Assembly: GCF_027587175.1 (NCBI RefSeq)
Contig: NZ_JAPCID010000045.1
Location: forward strand, 1-64,000
Direction of reading: 5' to 3'
Length of the DNA stretch: 64,000 bases
DNA from: Solirubrobacter deserti
Lineage (GTDB): Bacteria > Actinomycetota > Thermoleophilia > Solirubrobacterales > Solirubrobacteraceae
Below, piece after piece: positions 18,675 to 27,812 of the stretch. Position 1 is the first letter of the stretch, and every line of letters begins with the position of its first letter. A program made the position numbers and the translations under genes. The notes under the pieces were generated by a model, which saw only the letters and a list, made by a program, of their open reading frames with translations, was not told the origin of the DNA and did no database searches.

Positions 18675-19252
18675 CCGCCGAAGCGCCACAGCCGCCGCGC
18701 CGGGGGGCGGCGGAAGTTCTCCTGCGCGAGCGCGGAGTTGACCGAGACGAGCGCGAGCTCGGAGATCAGGTTCGCGGTGCTGAGCCGGCTCACGCGGCGC
18801 TTCGCGCGCTTGGCCGCGTCGCTCGCCGACGGCGCGGCGTGGTCGCCGTCGCGTAGCGGGACCGCACCGTCCGGCGCCATGCGGGCGAAGCGCATGCCCT
18901 CGGCGGCCGTCGCCAGGCCCGTGATCGCGACGACGCCGACCAGCGCGTCCTTGGCGTACGCCAGCCGGCGCTCCTCGGGCGAGAGCTTGCGGTTGGCGGC
19001 CTCGTTGAGCCGAGCGCCGATCCACCCCGTCGCGACCGCGGCCAGCGCCAGCGAGTTGACCGTGCCGTAGCGCCGCCATGAAGCGTTGACGACCTTGCCG
19101 CGCTCGGCCGGGTCGGCGATCTCGGTCACGCTCGGGTGCATCGCCAGGCGCCCGAACAGGTTCCCGCCGAGCAGCCCGGCGAGCCCGATGTCGTGCGCGG
19201 CACGACCGAGCTTGGTCAGCGGGACGGGCGGAGCGGGAACGGGAAGGGCCAT
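18671..19252 (-). CDS. hypothetical membrane protein
   Basis: 193 residues from ATG 19252 (MALPVPAPPVPLTKLGR), preferred over a start 14 codons upstream. Hydrophobic stretches include HDIGLAGLLGGNLFGRLAM, VNSLALAAVATGWIGA and DALVGVVAITGLATAAEG. A charged helical segment and a short C-terminal segment follow. No known domain is recognised. It is convergent with the PPOX gene. Confidence 0.6.
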   Translation of the reverse strand: MALPVPAPPVPLTKLGRAAHDIGLAGLLGGNLFGRLAMHPSVTEIADPAERGKVVNASWRRYGTVNSLALAAVATGWIGARLNEAANRKLSPEERRLAYAKDALVGVVAITGLATAAEGMRFARMAPDGAVPLRDGDHAAPSASDAAKRAKRRVSRLSTANLISELALVSVNSALAQENFRRPPARRLWRFGG

Positions 19253-19296
19253 GCCGCGAGCCTGCCCACGGCTCGGCGCGGGTGAAACGGGCACCG

Positions 19297-20448
19297 ATGA
19301 GTTCGGCCGGCTCCACCCGTCTACGGGGCATGAACCTCAAGGCCCACTCCCCCGCCGATGTCCGCCGCGCCGTCCGCATCGCCCGCTCGCTCGGCGCCCG
19401 CGTCGCCGTCCGCGCCACCGGCCACGGCACGCCCGCCGAACTGCCCTCCGGCACGCTCGTCATCGATACATCCGCGATGCGCTCCGTGCTGGTCGACCCT
19501 GACCGGCAGGTCGCGCGCGTCGGTCCAGGAGCGACGTGGGGCGAGGTCGTCGAGGCCGCCGCGCCCTTCGGCCTCGCCCCGGTCACGGGCACCAACCTCA
19601 CGGTGGGCGCGACCGGCTTCACGTTCGGCGGCGGCCACGGGTTCCTCGCGCGCAAGTTCGGCCTCGGCGCCGACAACCTGCTGCGCGCGGACGTCGTCAC
19701 CGCCGATGGTGAGCTGATCACCGCCACCGAGGGGCGCCGGTCCGGCCTGTTCTGGGCGCTGCGCGGCGCGGGCGGGAACTTCGGCGTCGCGACGTCGATC
19801 GAGGTCCGCCTGCACCCCATCCGCAGTGTCTTCGGCGGCAGCGCGACCTTCGACCGCGGCCTCGTGCCGCACCTGCTGCAGGCGTTCGCCGAGTACGCGC
19901 AGCCGGACGAGCTCAACGTCTCGATCGTGCTCACCGACGACGCCGTCGCCGTGCGCGGCGCCTACGCCGGCAGCGCCGACCGCGCGTGGGCCGCGCTCGC
20001 CCCGCTGTTCCTGGACGAGCCGCTCACGGACTCCTTCCGCACCATGCCGATCGCCGAGACCGAGACGATCGGCGGCACCCGTCCGATGCACCTCGAACTG
20101 CTGCGGGAGGTCCCGGTCGACGCCATCCTGCAGACGGCAGCGTCGGCGACCGAGGTCGAGGTCAAGCGCTGGGGCGGCGCGATCGCGCGCGGGACCACGC
20201 CGGCCGGCCACCGCCGCGTCCCGTTCAGCGTCACCGTCAACGGCGACACCGTCGCGCCGCTGCGCTCGTACGTGACGGGCGGGTCGTTCCTGAACTGGCT
20301 GAGCGGCACGAGTCACCCGCACGCGGCGTACACGCCCGCGGACCTCAACCGCCTGCTCGAGCTCAAGCGCGCGTACGACCCCGAGAACGTGTTCGGCGTC
20401 GGCCGCGACCTGGTCACGGCGCCGGCCGAGTACGCGGTGGCCGCATAA
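19297..20448 (+). CDS. FAD-binding oxidoreductase (berberine-bridge/VAO type)
   Basis: 383 residues from ATG 19297; a GTG at 19282 is possible. The N-terminal FAD half shows SPADVRRAVRIARSLGARVA, VRATGHGT (candidate histidine for covalent flavin), GATGFTFGGGHG and LGADNLLRADVVTADGEL. The C-terminus ends AYDPENVFGVGRDL, close to the NxPN/NVF ending of BBE-like oxidases. It is shorter than most (450-500) and lacks the usual PevVV opening. The substrate cannot be predicted. A hairpin follows immediately. Confidence 0.8.
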   Translation: MSSAGSTRLRGMNLKAHSPADVRRAVRIARSLGARVAVRATGHGTPAELPSGTLVIDTSAMRSVLVDPDRQVARVGPGATWGEVVEAAAPFGLAPVTGTNLTVGATGFTFGGGHGFLARKFGLGADNLLRADVVTADGELITATEGRRSGLFWALRGAGGNFGVATSIEVRLHPIRSVFGGSATFDRGLVPHLLQAFAEYAQPDELNVSIVLTDDAVAVRGAYAGSADRAWAALAPLFLDEPLTDSFRTMPIAETETIGGTRPMHLELLREVPVDAILQTAASATEVEVKRWGGAIARGTTPAGHRRVPFSVTVNGDTVAPLRSYVTGGSFLNWLSGTSHPHAAYTPADLNRLLELKRAYDPENVFGVGRDLVTAPAEYAVAA

Positions 20449-20451
20449 GGA

Positions 20452-20471
20452 GGGTGCGGGAGACCGCACCC
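20452..20471 (+). terminator. terminator hairpin after the flavoprotein gene
   Basis: GGGTGCGG and CCGCACCC make a perfect 8-bp stem closed by a GAGA tetraloop, three bases after the stop codon. No T-run follows. It probably separates this gene from the tryptophanase transcript. Confidence 0.6.
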
Positions 20472-20544
20472 GCACAACATCAGGGACGACATCAGGGGTC
20501 GCTCCCGATGTAGCGCGGCGCGCCGGGCCGGATCATTCCGGGCC

Positions 20545-20625
20545 ATGCATCCCCTCCCCAACCTCCTGTTCCGGGTCGCGGCCGCCGCCGTCGCCGCCAC
20601 CGCGATCGCCTTCACCGTCCGATGA
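20545..20625 (+). CDS. 26-residue ORF upstream of and overlapping tryptophanase start (possible leader peptide)
   Basis: ATG 20545 opens a 26-codon frame (MHPLPNLLFRVAAAAVAATA, then IAFTVR) whose TGA overlaps the ATG at 20622 as ATGA. The peptide is hydrophobic with a positive end. It contains no tryptophan, so it is not a copy of E. coli TnaC. No clear ribosome binding site precedes either it or the lyase gene, which makes coupling plausible. It could equally be a chance ORF. Confidence 0.35.
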   Translation: MHPLPNLLFRVAAAAVAATAIAFTVR

Positions 20626-21989
20626 CCTTCCGGACGATCATGGAGCCGTTCCGGATCCACTCGGTCGAGCCGATCCGGATGTCCACCCGCGAGGAGCGCA
20701 GCGCGTGCCTGGAGGCGGCCGGCTTCAACCTCTTCCGGTTGCGGTCCGAGGACGTCGCGATCGACCTGCTCACCGACTCGGGCACCGGCGCCATGTCACG
20801 CGACCAGTGGGCCGGCATCCAGCGCGGGGATGAGAGCTACGCCGGGTCGCCGTCCTGGTTCCGCTTCGAGGCCGCGGTCAAGCACCTGTTCCCGTATGAG
20901 CACGTGATCCCGACCCACCAGGGCCGCGCCGCCGAGCGGATCCTGTTCAGCCAGATCGCAGGCCCCGGCAAGACGATCCCGAACAACACCCACTTCGACA
21001 CCACGCGCGCGAACATCGAGTTCACCGGCGCGACCGCGGTCGACCTGGTCATCGCCGAGGGTCGCGACCCCGCGTCCGAGCACCCGTTCAAGGGCAACAT
21101 GGACCTGGCCGCGCTCGAGCTGGTGCTGGAGACCGCGGACGTGCCCGTGGTCTTCATGACCGTCACCAACAACGCGGGTGGCGGCCAGCCCGTGTCGCTC
21201 GAGAACCTGGCCGGCGTGCGCGCGCTGTGCGACCGGTTCGGCGTGCCGCTGTTCCTGGACGCCTGCCGCTTCGCCGAGAACGCGTACTTCATCAAGACCC
21301 GTGAGCCGGGCCAGGCAGGCCGCGAGATCGAGCACATCGTGCGCGAGATGGCCTCCTACGCGGACGGCATGACGATGTCGGCCAAGAAGGACCCGATGGC
21401 GAACATCGGTGGCTGGCTGGCGCTCAACGACGACGAGCTCGCCGAGCGCTGCCGCACGATGCTCATCCTCACGGGCGGGTTCACCACCTACGGCGGGCTC
21501 GCGGGCCGCGACCTCGAGGTGATCGCCCAAGGGCTGGAGGAGGCCGTGCAGGAGGACTACCTGCGCTACCGCGTCCGCTCCACCGCCTACCTCGCCGACG
21601 CGCTCGCCGCCGCGGGCGTGCCCGTCGTGCGACCGACCGGCGGCCACGCCGTGTTCATCGACGCCCGCGCGCTGCTCCCCCACATCGACCCGCTCGAGTA
21701 CCCGGGCCACGCGCTCGCGGTCGCGCTCTACCGCGAGGGCGGCATCCGCGCGTGCGAGATCGGGACCGTGATGTTCGGGCGCCGCCCGGACGGGTCCGAG
21801 GAGGCGGCGCCGATGGACCTCGTGCGGCTCGCGATCCCGCGCCGCACGTACACGCAGGCGCACTTCGACTACGTGGCCGAGGTGGTCGCGTACGTGGCGG
21901 CTCAGGCCGAGGAGCTGCGCGGGCTCGAGATCACGCACGAGCCTCGCCAGCTCCGTCACTTCACGGCCGCGTTCAGCCCCATTCGCTGA
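20622..21989 (+). CDS. tnaA: tryptophanase (beta-eliminating lyase)
   Basis: 455 residues from ATG 20622; an in-frame ATG at 20640 (MEPFRIHSVEPIRM) is equally good. A PLP enzyme that splits L-tryptophan to indole, pyruvate and ammonia. The PLP lysine is K256 in MSAKKDPMANIGGW. The C-terminal LRHFTA carries the His found in tryptophanases, where tyrosine phenol-lyases have Phe, so tryptophanase is favoured. No tryptophan transporter adjoins it. The 3' end overlaps convergent hyuB by 17 bases. Confidence 0.85.
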   Translation: MTFRTIMEPFRIHSVEPIRMSTREERSACLEAAGFNLFRLRSEDVAIDLLTDSGTGAMSRDQWAGIQRGDESYAGSPSWFRFEAAVKHLFPYEHVIPTHQGRAAERILFSQIAGPGKTIPNNTHFDTTRANIEFTGATAVDLVIAEGRDPASEHPFKGNMDLAALELVLETADVPVVFMTVTNNAGGGQPVSLENLAGVRALCDRFGVPLFLDACRFAENAYFIKTREPGQAGREIEHIVREMASYADGMTMSAKKDPMANIGGWLALNDDELAERCRTMLILTGGFTTYGGLAGRDLEVIAQGLEEAVQEDYLRYRVRSTAYLADALAAAGVPVVRPTGGHAVFIDARALLPHIDPLEYPGHALAVALYREGGIRACEIGTVMFGRRPDGSEEAAPMDLVRLAIPRRTYTQAHFDYVAEVVAYVAAQAEELRGLEITHEPRQLRHFTAAFSPIR

Positions 21990-23922
21990 CGCTGCGGCGG
22001 CGCAGGAGCTCCCGGTACTGCTCCGTGGTGCGCGGGAGCACGTCTCCGCTGCCCCAGTCGAGGATCACGCCGTAGTGGCGAACCAGGTCGAGGACGTCGA
22101 GCTGCCCGTCGCGGAAGCGGCGGGCGACGTCCTCGGGGTCCTCGTCGATGCGGGCGGCACGGGTTGCGCGCTGCTCGTCGCGCAGCTTGCTCGTGGCCGC
22201 CTCGTCGATGCGGTACTCGGCCAGCTCCGCGTCGACCTCCTCGACCACGACGCCGTAGTCGAGCGCGGCGCGTTCGATCGTCACGTAGCCGTCGGCGACG
22301 TCCTCGAGCACCTCAGCCGGGTCCCGCTCGAGCGGGTCGCCCAGCCCGCCGCCGCCCGCGGACGGGCGCTCGAAGCGGTCGCCCTCTTTCACCGGCACGC
22401 CGGAGAAGTTCGCGCCCAGGAAGCGCTCCTCGTCGGAGCCGCGGTTGAGCCACACGCCGTGCGGCAGCGACGGCAGCCCGCCCGCGATCCCCCACGTCAC
22501 CGATCGCGCGCGGTCGCAGCAGTAGGACATGACCGCGGCGTCGACCTGCGTGAGCGTCCCGCCCTTGCGCACGCCGCACCCGCCGCGGTGCTTGCCGGGC
22601 CCGCCGGAGTCGGGGATGATCTCGTGCTGGGCGGTGAGCACGGGGGTCAGCCGTTCCTGCCCCTCGAACGGCTGCACCGCGAGCCCGACGCCGAACACGG
22701 GCGACGTGCAGTCCTGCCCGTCGCGCCCGTTGCGACCGCCCCAGCCGCCGGCCATCCAGTCGTACCACATGAAGAACGGGCGGTCCTCGCGGCGCGCGTC
22801 GCGGCCGCCGACGAGCAGGTACTCGAGGTTGAAGCAGCACGCCATCGCACGCTCGGGCATGACCTGCGACCACAACTCGAAGCCCGCGTTCATGATCTTC
22901 TCGTAGGCGCCGGAGACAGAGCCGGTGACCGCGTTCGGCCAGCCCGCGTTGACGATCGTCCCCTCCGGCCCGACCTCGACCTTGATCGCGCGGTAGAAGC
23001 CGGAGTTCAGCGGGATCTCGGGCAGGAACGTCTTGGCCGAGGCGATCGCGCCGCTGAACGCGACGCCGGCCCCCGAGTTCAGGAACGACTTGATCGCCGG
23101 GTCCGAGCCGTTGAGGTCGTAGGTGATCTCGTCGCCGTCGATCGTCAGCTTGACCTTGACGGTGACCAGGCCTTCGTCTGAACCGGGGTCGAAGTCGACG
23201 TGGTCGGCGGTCTCCCACTCGCCGTCCGGGAGGTCCGCGATGCGCGCACGGGTGAGCCGCTCGACGTAGTCCTGGACCGCGCCGAACGCCGTGACGACGT
23301 CCTCCTTGCCGTACTTGTCGATCAGGCGGAACAGCTCCTGCTCGGCGACCCGCGTGGCCTCGATCTGCGCATGGCAGTCGCCGACGATGTCACCCGGCGC
23401 GCGGCTGTTGGACGCGATCATGCCGATCACGTCGTCGCGCGCGGTGCCCTTGTCGACGACGCGGATCGGCGGGACGCGGATGCCCTCGCCGAAGTGGTCG
23501 GTGGCGCCGACGTCGAAGCTGCCCGGCACGCTTCCGCCGACGTCCGCCCAGTGGCCGTTGGCCTGGGCGAGCGCGATCAGCTCACCGTCGGCGAAGACCG
23601 GCCGGATGAGGCTGAAGTCGGGGAAGTGCGTGCCGCCGCGGTACGGGTCGTTGACGGCGAACACGTCGCCCTCGTGGATGTCGCCCTCGAAGTCCTCGAG
23701 CACGGCCTTGGCCTTCAGGTGCAGCGTGCCGACGTGGACCGCGATGTCCTGCGAGCCCTGCATGATCGTGTCGCCGTTCGCATCGTGCAGCGCGCAGGAG
23801 AAGTCGCGGCTGAAGATCACGAACGAGTGGCAGGTGCGCAGGATCTGCTCGGCCATCTCGTCCACGACCGTGACGAACGAGTTCTTGAGCACCTCGAAGG
23901 TGACGGGGTCGAGCGATGACAT
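21973..23922 (-). CDS. hyuB: hydantoinase B/oxoprolinase family subunit
   Basis: 649 residues from ATG 23922, which directly follows the hyuA stop with no gap. The opening DPVTFEVLKNSFVTVVDEMA is typical of HyuB. FSRDFSCALHD, FAVNDPYRGGTHFPD and PGDIVGDCHAQIEA are conserved stretches. With HyuA it forms an ATP-dependent N-methylhydantoinase, 5-oxoprolinase or acetone-carboxylase-like complex in the cytosol. The true substrate is not predictable. Confidence 0.9.
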   Translation of the reverse strand: MSSLDPVTFEVLKNSFVTVVDEMAEQILRTCHSFVIFSRDFSCALHDANGDTIMQGSQDIAVHVGTLHLKAKAVLEDFEGDIHEGDVFAVNDPYRGGTHFPDFSLIRPVFADGELIALAQANGHWADVGGSVPGSFDVGATDHFGEGIRVPPIRVVDKGTARDDVIGMIASNSRAPGDIVGDCHAQIEATRVAEQELFRLIDKYGKEDVVTAFGAVQDYVERLTRARIADLPDGEWETADHVDFDPGSDEGLVTVKVKLTIDGDEITYDLNGSDPAIKSFLNSGAGVAFSGAIASAKTFLPEIPLNSGFYRAIKVEVGPEGTIVNAGWPNAVTGSVSGAYEKIMNAGFELWSQVMPERAMACCFNLEYLLVGGRDARREDRPFFMWYDWMAGGWGGRNGRDGQDCTSPVFGVGLAVQPFEGQERLTPVLTAQHEIIPDSGGPGKHRGGCGVRKGGTLTQVDAAVMSYCCDRARSVTWGIAGGLPSLPHGVWLNRGSDEERFLGANFSGVPVKEGDRFERPSAGGGGLGDPLERDPAEVLEDVADGYVTIERAALDYGVVVEEVDAELAEYRIDEAATSKLRDEQRATRAARIDEDPEDVARRFRDGQLDVLDLVRHYGVILDWGSGDVLPRTTEQYRELLRRRSVSEWG

Positions 23923-25941
23923 CTACTTGACCTCCATCCGGATGTTGAGCCACTCGTCGACCTCGGCGTTCACACCCGGTGGCACGAGCGTGGTGGTGTC
24001 CAGCTGGTCGATCACGGCCGGGCCCTCGAAGCGCGCGCCCGCCGGGAGGTCGCTGCGCTCGTAGACCGGTGTGTCGGTGGGCTCGCCGTCGAAGTACACG
24101 GTGCGGGTCTCGATCGGCTCGGGCATCTCGCCGGTGCGTTCGTGCTTGGGCAGCTCGATCTCGGCCGTCTTGCCCGTGGCCACCACCTGCAGGCGGTAGA
24201 GCTCCACGGGCGCGTCGTCGCGGCGGTAGGAGAACTCACGCTCGTGCTCTTGGTGGAAGCGCTCGACGGAGGCGTTCAGGTCGTCCTCGTAAGCCACTTC
24301 GAGCGAGCGCCACTGGCCGAGGTAGCGCATCGCGATCGAGCGATCGAGCTGTACGTCGTCCTCGGCGACGCCCTCGTGCGCGAGCAGCTGGCGCCCCTGC
24401 TCCTCCAGGCGCTCGAACGCGTCCTGCAGCTCGCTCGCGTCCGCATCGGACGCGGGCCGCAGGAACATCTCGCTCAGGTCGTGGCGGATGTCCACCATCA
24501 GGCAGCCGAGCGCCGACCACGTGCCCGGGCGGGGCGGAACGAGCACGGTCGGCACGCCGAGCTCCTTCGCGAGCGCGGCGCCGTGCAGCGGACCGGCGCC
24601 GCCGAAGACCACGAGCGCGAACTCGCGCGGGTCGTAGCCGCGCTGCAGCGAGATGATCCGCACGGCGTCGGCCATGTTCGCGTTGGCGACGGCGATGATC
24701 GCCTCCGCCGCCGCGTGCGTGTCCAGATTCAGCGGCTCGCCGATCTTGTCGACCGCGGCGGTCGCGGCGTCCCTGTCGAGCTCCATGCCGCCGCCGACCA
24801 GGCGCGTGCCGAGACGGCCGAGCACGAGGTTCGCGTCCGTGTTGGTGGGTTCCTCGCCGCCCTTGCCGTAGGCCGCCGGGCCGGGGTCGCTGCCCGCGGA
24901 CTGCGGGCCGTTGCGCAGTGAGCCGGCGGCGTCGATGCGCGCCAGCGAGCCGCCGCCCGCGCCGATCGTCAGCACCTCGATGCTGGGGAAGCAGATCGGG
25001 TGCCCGTACTCGACGAACCACTCGTTGGTCGTGCGCAGCTGGTTGTCGTAGACGAGGCTGATGTCCGTGCTCGTCCCGCCCATGTCGACGCCGATCACGT
25101 TCTTGAACCCGCACAGCTCGGCGGTGTAGCGCGCCGCCACCGCCCCGGCCGCGATGCCCGAAGCGGCCAGCCGTACCGCCAGCTTCTGGACGGCTTCCGG
25201 CGTCATCACGCCGCCGCCCGAGTGCAGGATCAGCAGGTCGCCGTCGTAGCCGTCCTGCTTGAGGCGCTCATCCAGCCGGTTGACGTAGCTGGATACGAGC
25301 GGCGACAGGACCGCGTTCGCGACGGTGGTGGAGAAGCGCTCGTGCTCGAACAGCTCGGGCAGGACGCCGGACGACGTGGAGATCGTCGCGTCGGGAAGCG
25401 CTTCTTGAAGGATCTCCGCCATCCGCTGCTCGTTGTCGCCGTTCGCGTAGGCGTTGACGAAGCACACGGCGACCGTCTCGATGTTGCGCTTGGCGAGGAT
25501 GCGCGCGACGTTGCGCGCCTCGTCTTCGTCAAGGGCGGTCAGGACCTGGCCGGTGTGGTCGACGCGCTCGGTCACCTCGAGCCGGTCGCGGCGGCGGATG
25601 TAGGGCTCGGCGTTGTCCTTGTAGGCGTCCCACAGGTCGTCGCGGGTGCCGCGGCCGATCTCCACCACGTCCCGGAAGCCCTTCGTGCACACCATCGCCG
25701 CCTTCGGCAGCCGGCGCGTGATCAGCGCGTTGGTCGCGACCGTCGTCCCGTGGCAGAACAGCGCGGTGGCGCTCAGGTCGATTCCCGCCTCCTCGACGCC
25801 CGCCATCACGCCGTCGATCGGGTCTTTGGTTGACGCGACCTTCGCCACCTGCAGCTCCCCGCTGCCCTGGTCGAGGACGCACACGTCGGTGAAGGTGCCG
25901 CCCACGTCGACGGCCACCACTCTCGCTGATCCGGAGCCCAT
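23923..25941 (-). CDS. hyuA: hydantoinase A/oxoprolinase family subunit
   Basis: 672 residues from ATG 25941 (MGSGSARVVAVDVGGTFTDV); the longer open frame upstream overlaps the cupin gene and is not real. The actin-like ATPase signature DVGGTFTDV is at the N-terminus, FCHGTTVATNALI follows, and GVDMGGTSTDISLV and GAGGGSLARID lie in the middle. It is the ATP-binding partner of HyuB immediately downstream. A small cupin gene lies 29 bases upstream and may be in the same operon. Confidence 0.9.
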   Translation of the reverse strand: MGSGSARVVAVDVGGTFTDVCVLDQGSGELQVAKVASTKDPIDGVMAGVEEAGIDLSATALFCHGTTVATNALITRRLPKAAMVCTKGFRDVVEIGRGTRDDLWDAYKDNAEPYIRRRDRLEVTERVDHTGQVLTALDEDEARNVARILAKRNIETVAVCFVNAYANGDNEQRMAEILQEALPDATISTSSGVLPELFEHERFSTTVANAVLSPLVSSYVNRLDERLKQDGYDGDLLILHSGGGVMTPEAVQKLAVRLAASGIAAGAVAARYTAELCGFKNVIGVDMGGTSTDISLVYDNQLRTTNEWFVEYGHPICFPSIEVLTIGAGGGSLARIDAAGSLRNGPQSAGSDPGPAAYGKGGEEPTNTDANLVLGRLGTRLVGGGMELDRDAATAAVDKIGEPLNLDTHAAAEAIIAVANANMADAVRIISLQRGYDPREFALVVFGGAGPLHGAALAKELGVPTVLVPPRPGTWSALGCLMVDIRHDLSEMFLRPASDADASELQDAFERLEEQGRQLLAHEGVAEDDVQLDRSIAMRYLGQWRSLEVAYEDDLNASVERFHQEHEREFSYRRDDAPVELYRLQVVATGKTAEIELPKHERTGEMPEPIETRTVYFDGEPTDTPVYERSDLPAGARFEGPAVIDQLDTTTLVPPGVNAEVDEWLNIRMEVK

Positions 25942-25970
25942 TGGGGCGTCGTGCCCCGTTTGCGCGGCGG

Positions 25971-26294
25971 CTACGCGAGCGCGTCGATGATGAACAGCCG
26001 CGTGGGCTCGTCGCCCTCGTTGCGCCCCCGGTGACGCGGCTGCGGCGGGAGCGCGAACGCGTCGCCCGCGTGGAGGCGCAGCGGCTCGCGCTCGTCCTCG
26101 AAGTCGTGCGTGAGCGTGCCGCCGAGCACGTAGCCGGAGTGCGGCGTGTCGCACCAGTCCGCGCGGCCGGCGCCGGGCGCGTAGGTCACGAGCGCCCAGC
26201 GGGTGCCGTCCACGTCGGTCTCTTGGTCGGCCACGTCCCGGTCATGGCTGACGGCGTCCAGGGAGGAGAAGTCGATCCGGCGCGGTTCGCTCAT
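25971..26294 (-). CDS. small cupin-domain protein
   Basis: 107 residues from ATG 26294. A single cupin barrel: DWCDTPHSGYVLGGTLTHDF is the first motif region, AGDAFALPPQPRHRG the second. Many such proteins bind a metal or a small ligand. It sits just upstream of hyuA on the same strand and could assist or regulate hydantoin-type metabolism; that is inference. Confidence 0.8.
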   Translation of the reverse strand: MSEPRRIDFSSLDAVSHDRDVADQETDVDGTRWALVTYAPGAGRADWCDTPHSGYVLGGTLTHDFEDEREPLRLHAGDAFALPPQPRHRGRNEGDEPTRLFIIDALA

Positions 26295-26345
26295 CCCGGA
26301 AGTCCTACCCGATGAGTTCCCGGCCGTGTGAGCGTCCTAGCTGAC

Positions 26346-26768
26346 ATGAGCGAACGCCATCCCGCGCTTGAGCCGTTCGAGGCTTTGATCGGCACCTGGT
26401 CCACCGTGGCCCGCCATCCGCTGCTCGACGCCGACGTCCCCGGGCAGATCACGTTCGAGTGGCTCGAGGGCGGGCACTGGCTCATCCAGCGCTCTCGCAA
26501 CGAGCACGAGCTGTTCCCGGACGCGATCAGCGTGATCGGAGCGGGCGGCGACGGGCTCTTCCTGGAGTACTTCGACTCCCGCGGCGTCCGGCGCCGGTAC
26601 GGCGTGTCCCTCCAGGACGGCGTCCTGCGCCAGTGGGGCGAGTTCCCGGAGTTCGCCCAGCGCTATGAGGCGGCGCTCGCGCCGGACGAGTTCACCGGGC
26701 TGTGGCAGGTCGCCGAGACGCCGGGCGACTGGCGGGACGACCTGGCGGTGCGCTATCGCCGGGGGTGA
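26346..26768 (+). CDS. lipocalin-like/DUF1579-type protein
   Basis: 140 residues from ATG 26346; GTG 26328 would add six. The pattern LEPFEALIGTWSTVARHPL, FEWLEGGHWLIQRS, FLEYFDSRGVRRRYGVSL resembles the small beta-barrel DUF1579/heme-binding-like families. There is no signal peptide. Substrate and role are unknown. Confidence 0.6.
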   Translation: MSERHPALEPFEALIGTWSTVARHPLLDADVPGQITFEWLEGGHWLIQRSRNEHELFPDAISVIGAGGDGLFLEYFDSRGVRRRYGVSLQDGVLRQWGEFPEFAQRYEAALAPDEFTGLWQVAETPGDWRDDLAVRYRRG

Positions 26769-27145
26769 GCAGATTCACCCCTAGGGTCGGTTGGCGGCGG
26801 GCCGCCCGTCGCGCAGTATGTGTCTCACAGCGGCTGACCACCGCAGACAGACAGAGGCCCCGGGCAGTTCCCTTCTCCTCCCCGACACCCGCCGCCTTCT
26901 CTCTCCGGCCGCCGCGCCTGACCAGCGCGGCGGCCACTCCTCTTCAACGGGACGGGCCTCCAGCGCGCCGAGCACCCCTCGAGCCGCGCGACGCCGGGCT
27001 CAGGAGCGCTCTGGCTTCGACGAGTCACGCACCGGGAGTCAGTTCTCGTCGAGCGCCGTCCACACCGTGCCCGGCGGAGCGGTTGTCGCTTCGCTGGGCG
27101 TGTTGGACTCGACGCCGGCGCCGAACCGATAGCGCGATGGCGACG
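26769..27145. other. 377-base gene-free stretch between convergent genes
   Basis: No ORF here has a convincing start or neighbour-like codon use. It contains the 51-base repeat with an 11-bp hairpin described separately. An RNA gene on the minus strand is possible but not identified. Confidence 0.5.
26899..26949. repeat. interspersed repeat with hairpin, copy 1
   Basis: Bases 26899-26921 are identical to 41532-41554 (23 bases), and similarity continues for about 51 bases. In this copy 26907-26917 and 26925-26935 form a perfect 11-bp GC stem with a seven-base loop. It may be a terminator, a small RNA element or a mobile repeat. Confidence 0.6.
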
Positions 27146-27622
27146 TCATCGCGCAAACTTCGCGCGCAGGGAACGGCGAGCGCGGAACACGAGCTGGTTG
27201 ACGGCGTTCGGCTGCAGTCCGAGCCGCCGGCCGACCTGGGCGCCGTCGAGCCCGGCGATGTCGAACAGCAGCACGGCCTCGCGCTGGCGCGACGGGAGGC
27301 GCGTGACGGCCCGGAGCAGCTCCACCCACCGCGCGCGCTCGTCGACGACTTCGTCGAGCGTTGCGGTGGCGGTGGCCAGCTCGCCTGCGAACTCCGCCTC
27401 CGGCGGCCGGCGCGTGACGACGCGCAGCGCGGCATGGTGCGCCGCGGTGCGCAAGTAGGCGTCGACGTCGGTCCTCGCCGCATCGAAGGCGGGAAGGCGG
27501 CGCAGGACGGCAAGCGCGGCGTCCTGGACGGCGTCTTCGGCGTCGGGGCGGTTGCCGGTGACGTCGATGCACTGCCGTACGAGCGCCGACCAGCGGGTGG
27601 AGTCGAGGTCAAGGGTGGCCAT
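27146..27622 (-). CDS. ECF-type RNA polymerase sigma factor
   Basis: 158 residues from ATG 27622 (MATLDLDSTRWSALVR). Region 2: DAEDAVQDAALAVLRRLPAF, DVDAYLRTAAHHAALRVV. Region 4: LPSRQREAVLLFDIAGLDGA, QVGRRLGLQPNAVNQLVFRA. No anti-sigma gene is adjacent and no C-terminal extension is present, so how it is controlled cannot be seen. It is convergent with the DUF1579-like gene. Confidence 0.85.
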   Translation of the reverse strand: MATLDLDSTRWSALVRQCIDVTGNRPDAEDAVQDAALAVLRRLPAFDAARTDVDAYLRTAAHHAALRVVTRRPPEAEFAGELATATATLDEVVDERARWVELLRAVTRLPSRQREAVLLFDIAGLDGAQVGRRLGLQPNAVNQLVFRARRSLRAKFAR

Positions 27623-27812
27623 GCCGCAAGGGTCGGGCAGCATCCGTAGCGGTCTCGACGGAGACCCACCCCACTATCGACCCCGTTCTTTTGCGCGGCG
27701 CGTAAGCCGCGCCGGCCACGCGACACGCAGCTCACCCCGACGTCCCGGCGGCGGTCGCTGCTGTCGCGTGACCCCGAGGCGCTGCTGACCGAGACGACGC
27801 GACGGTTGCCCG

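Noticed and set aside
20622-21989. Tyrosine phenol-lyase instead of tryptophanase
   Set aside because: The C-terminal LRHFTA has the tryptophanase-type His where phenol-lyases have Phe; residual doubt remains without an alignment.
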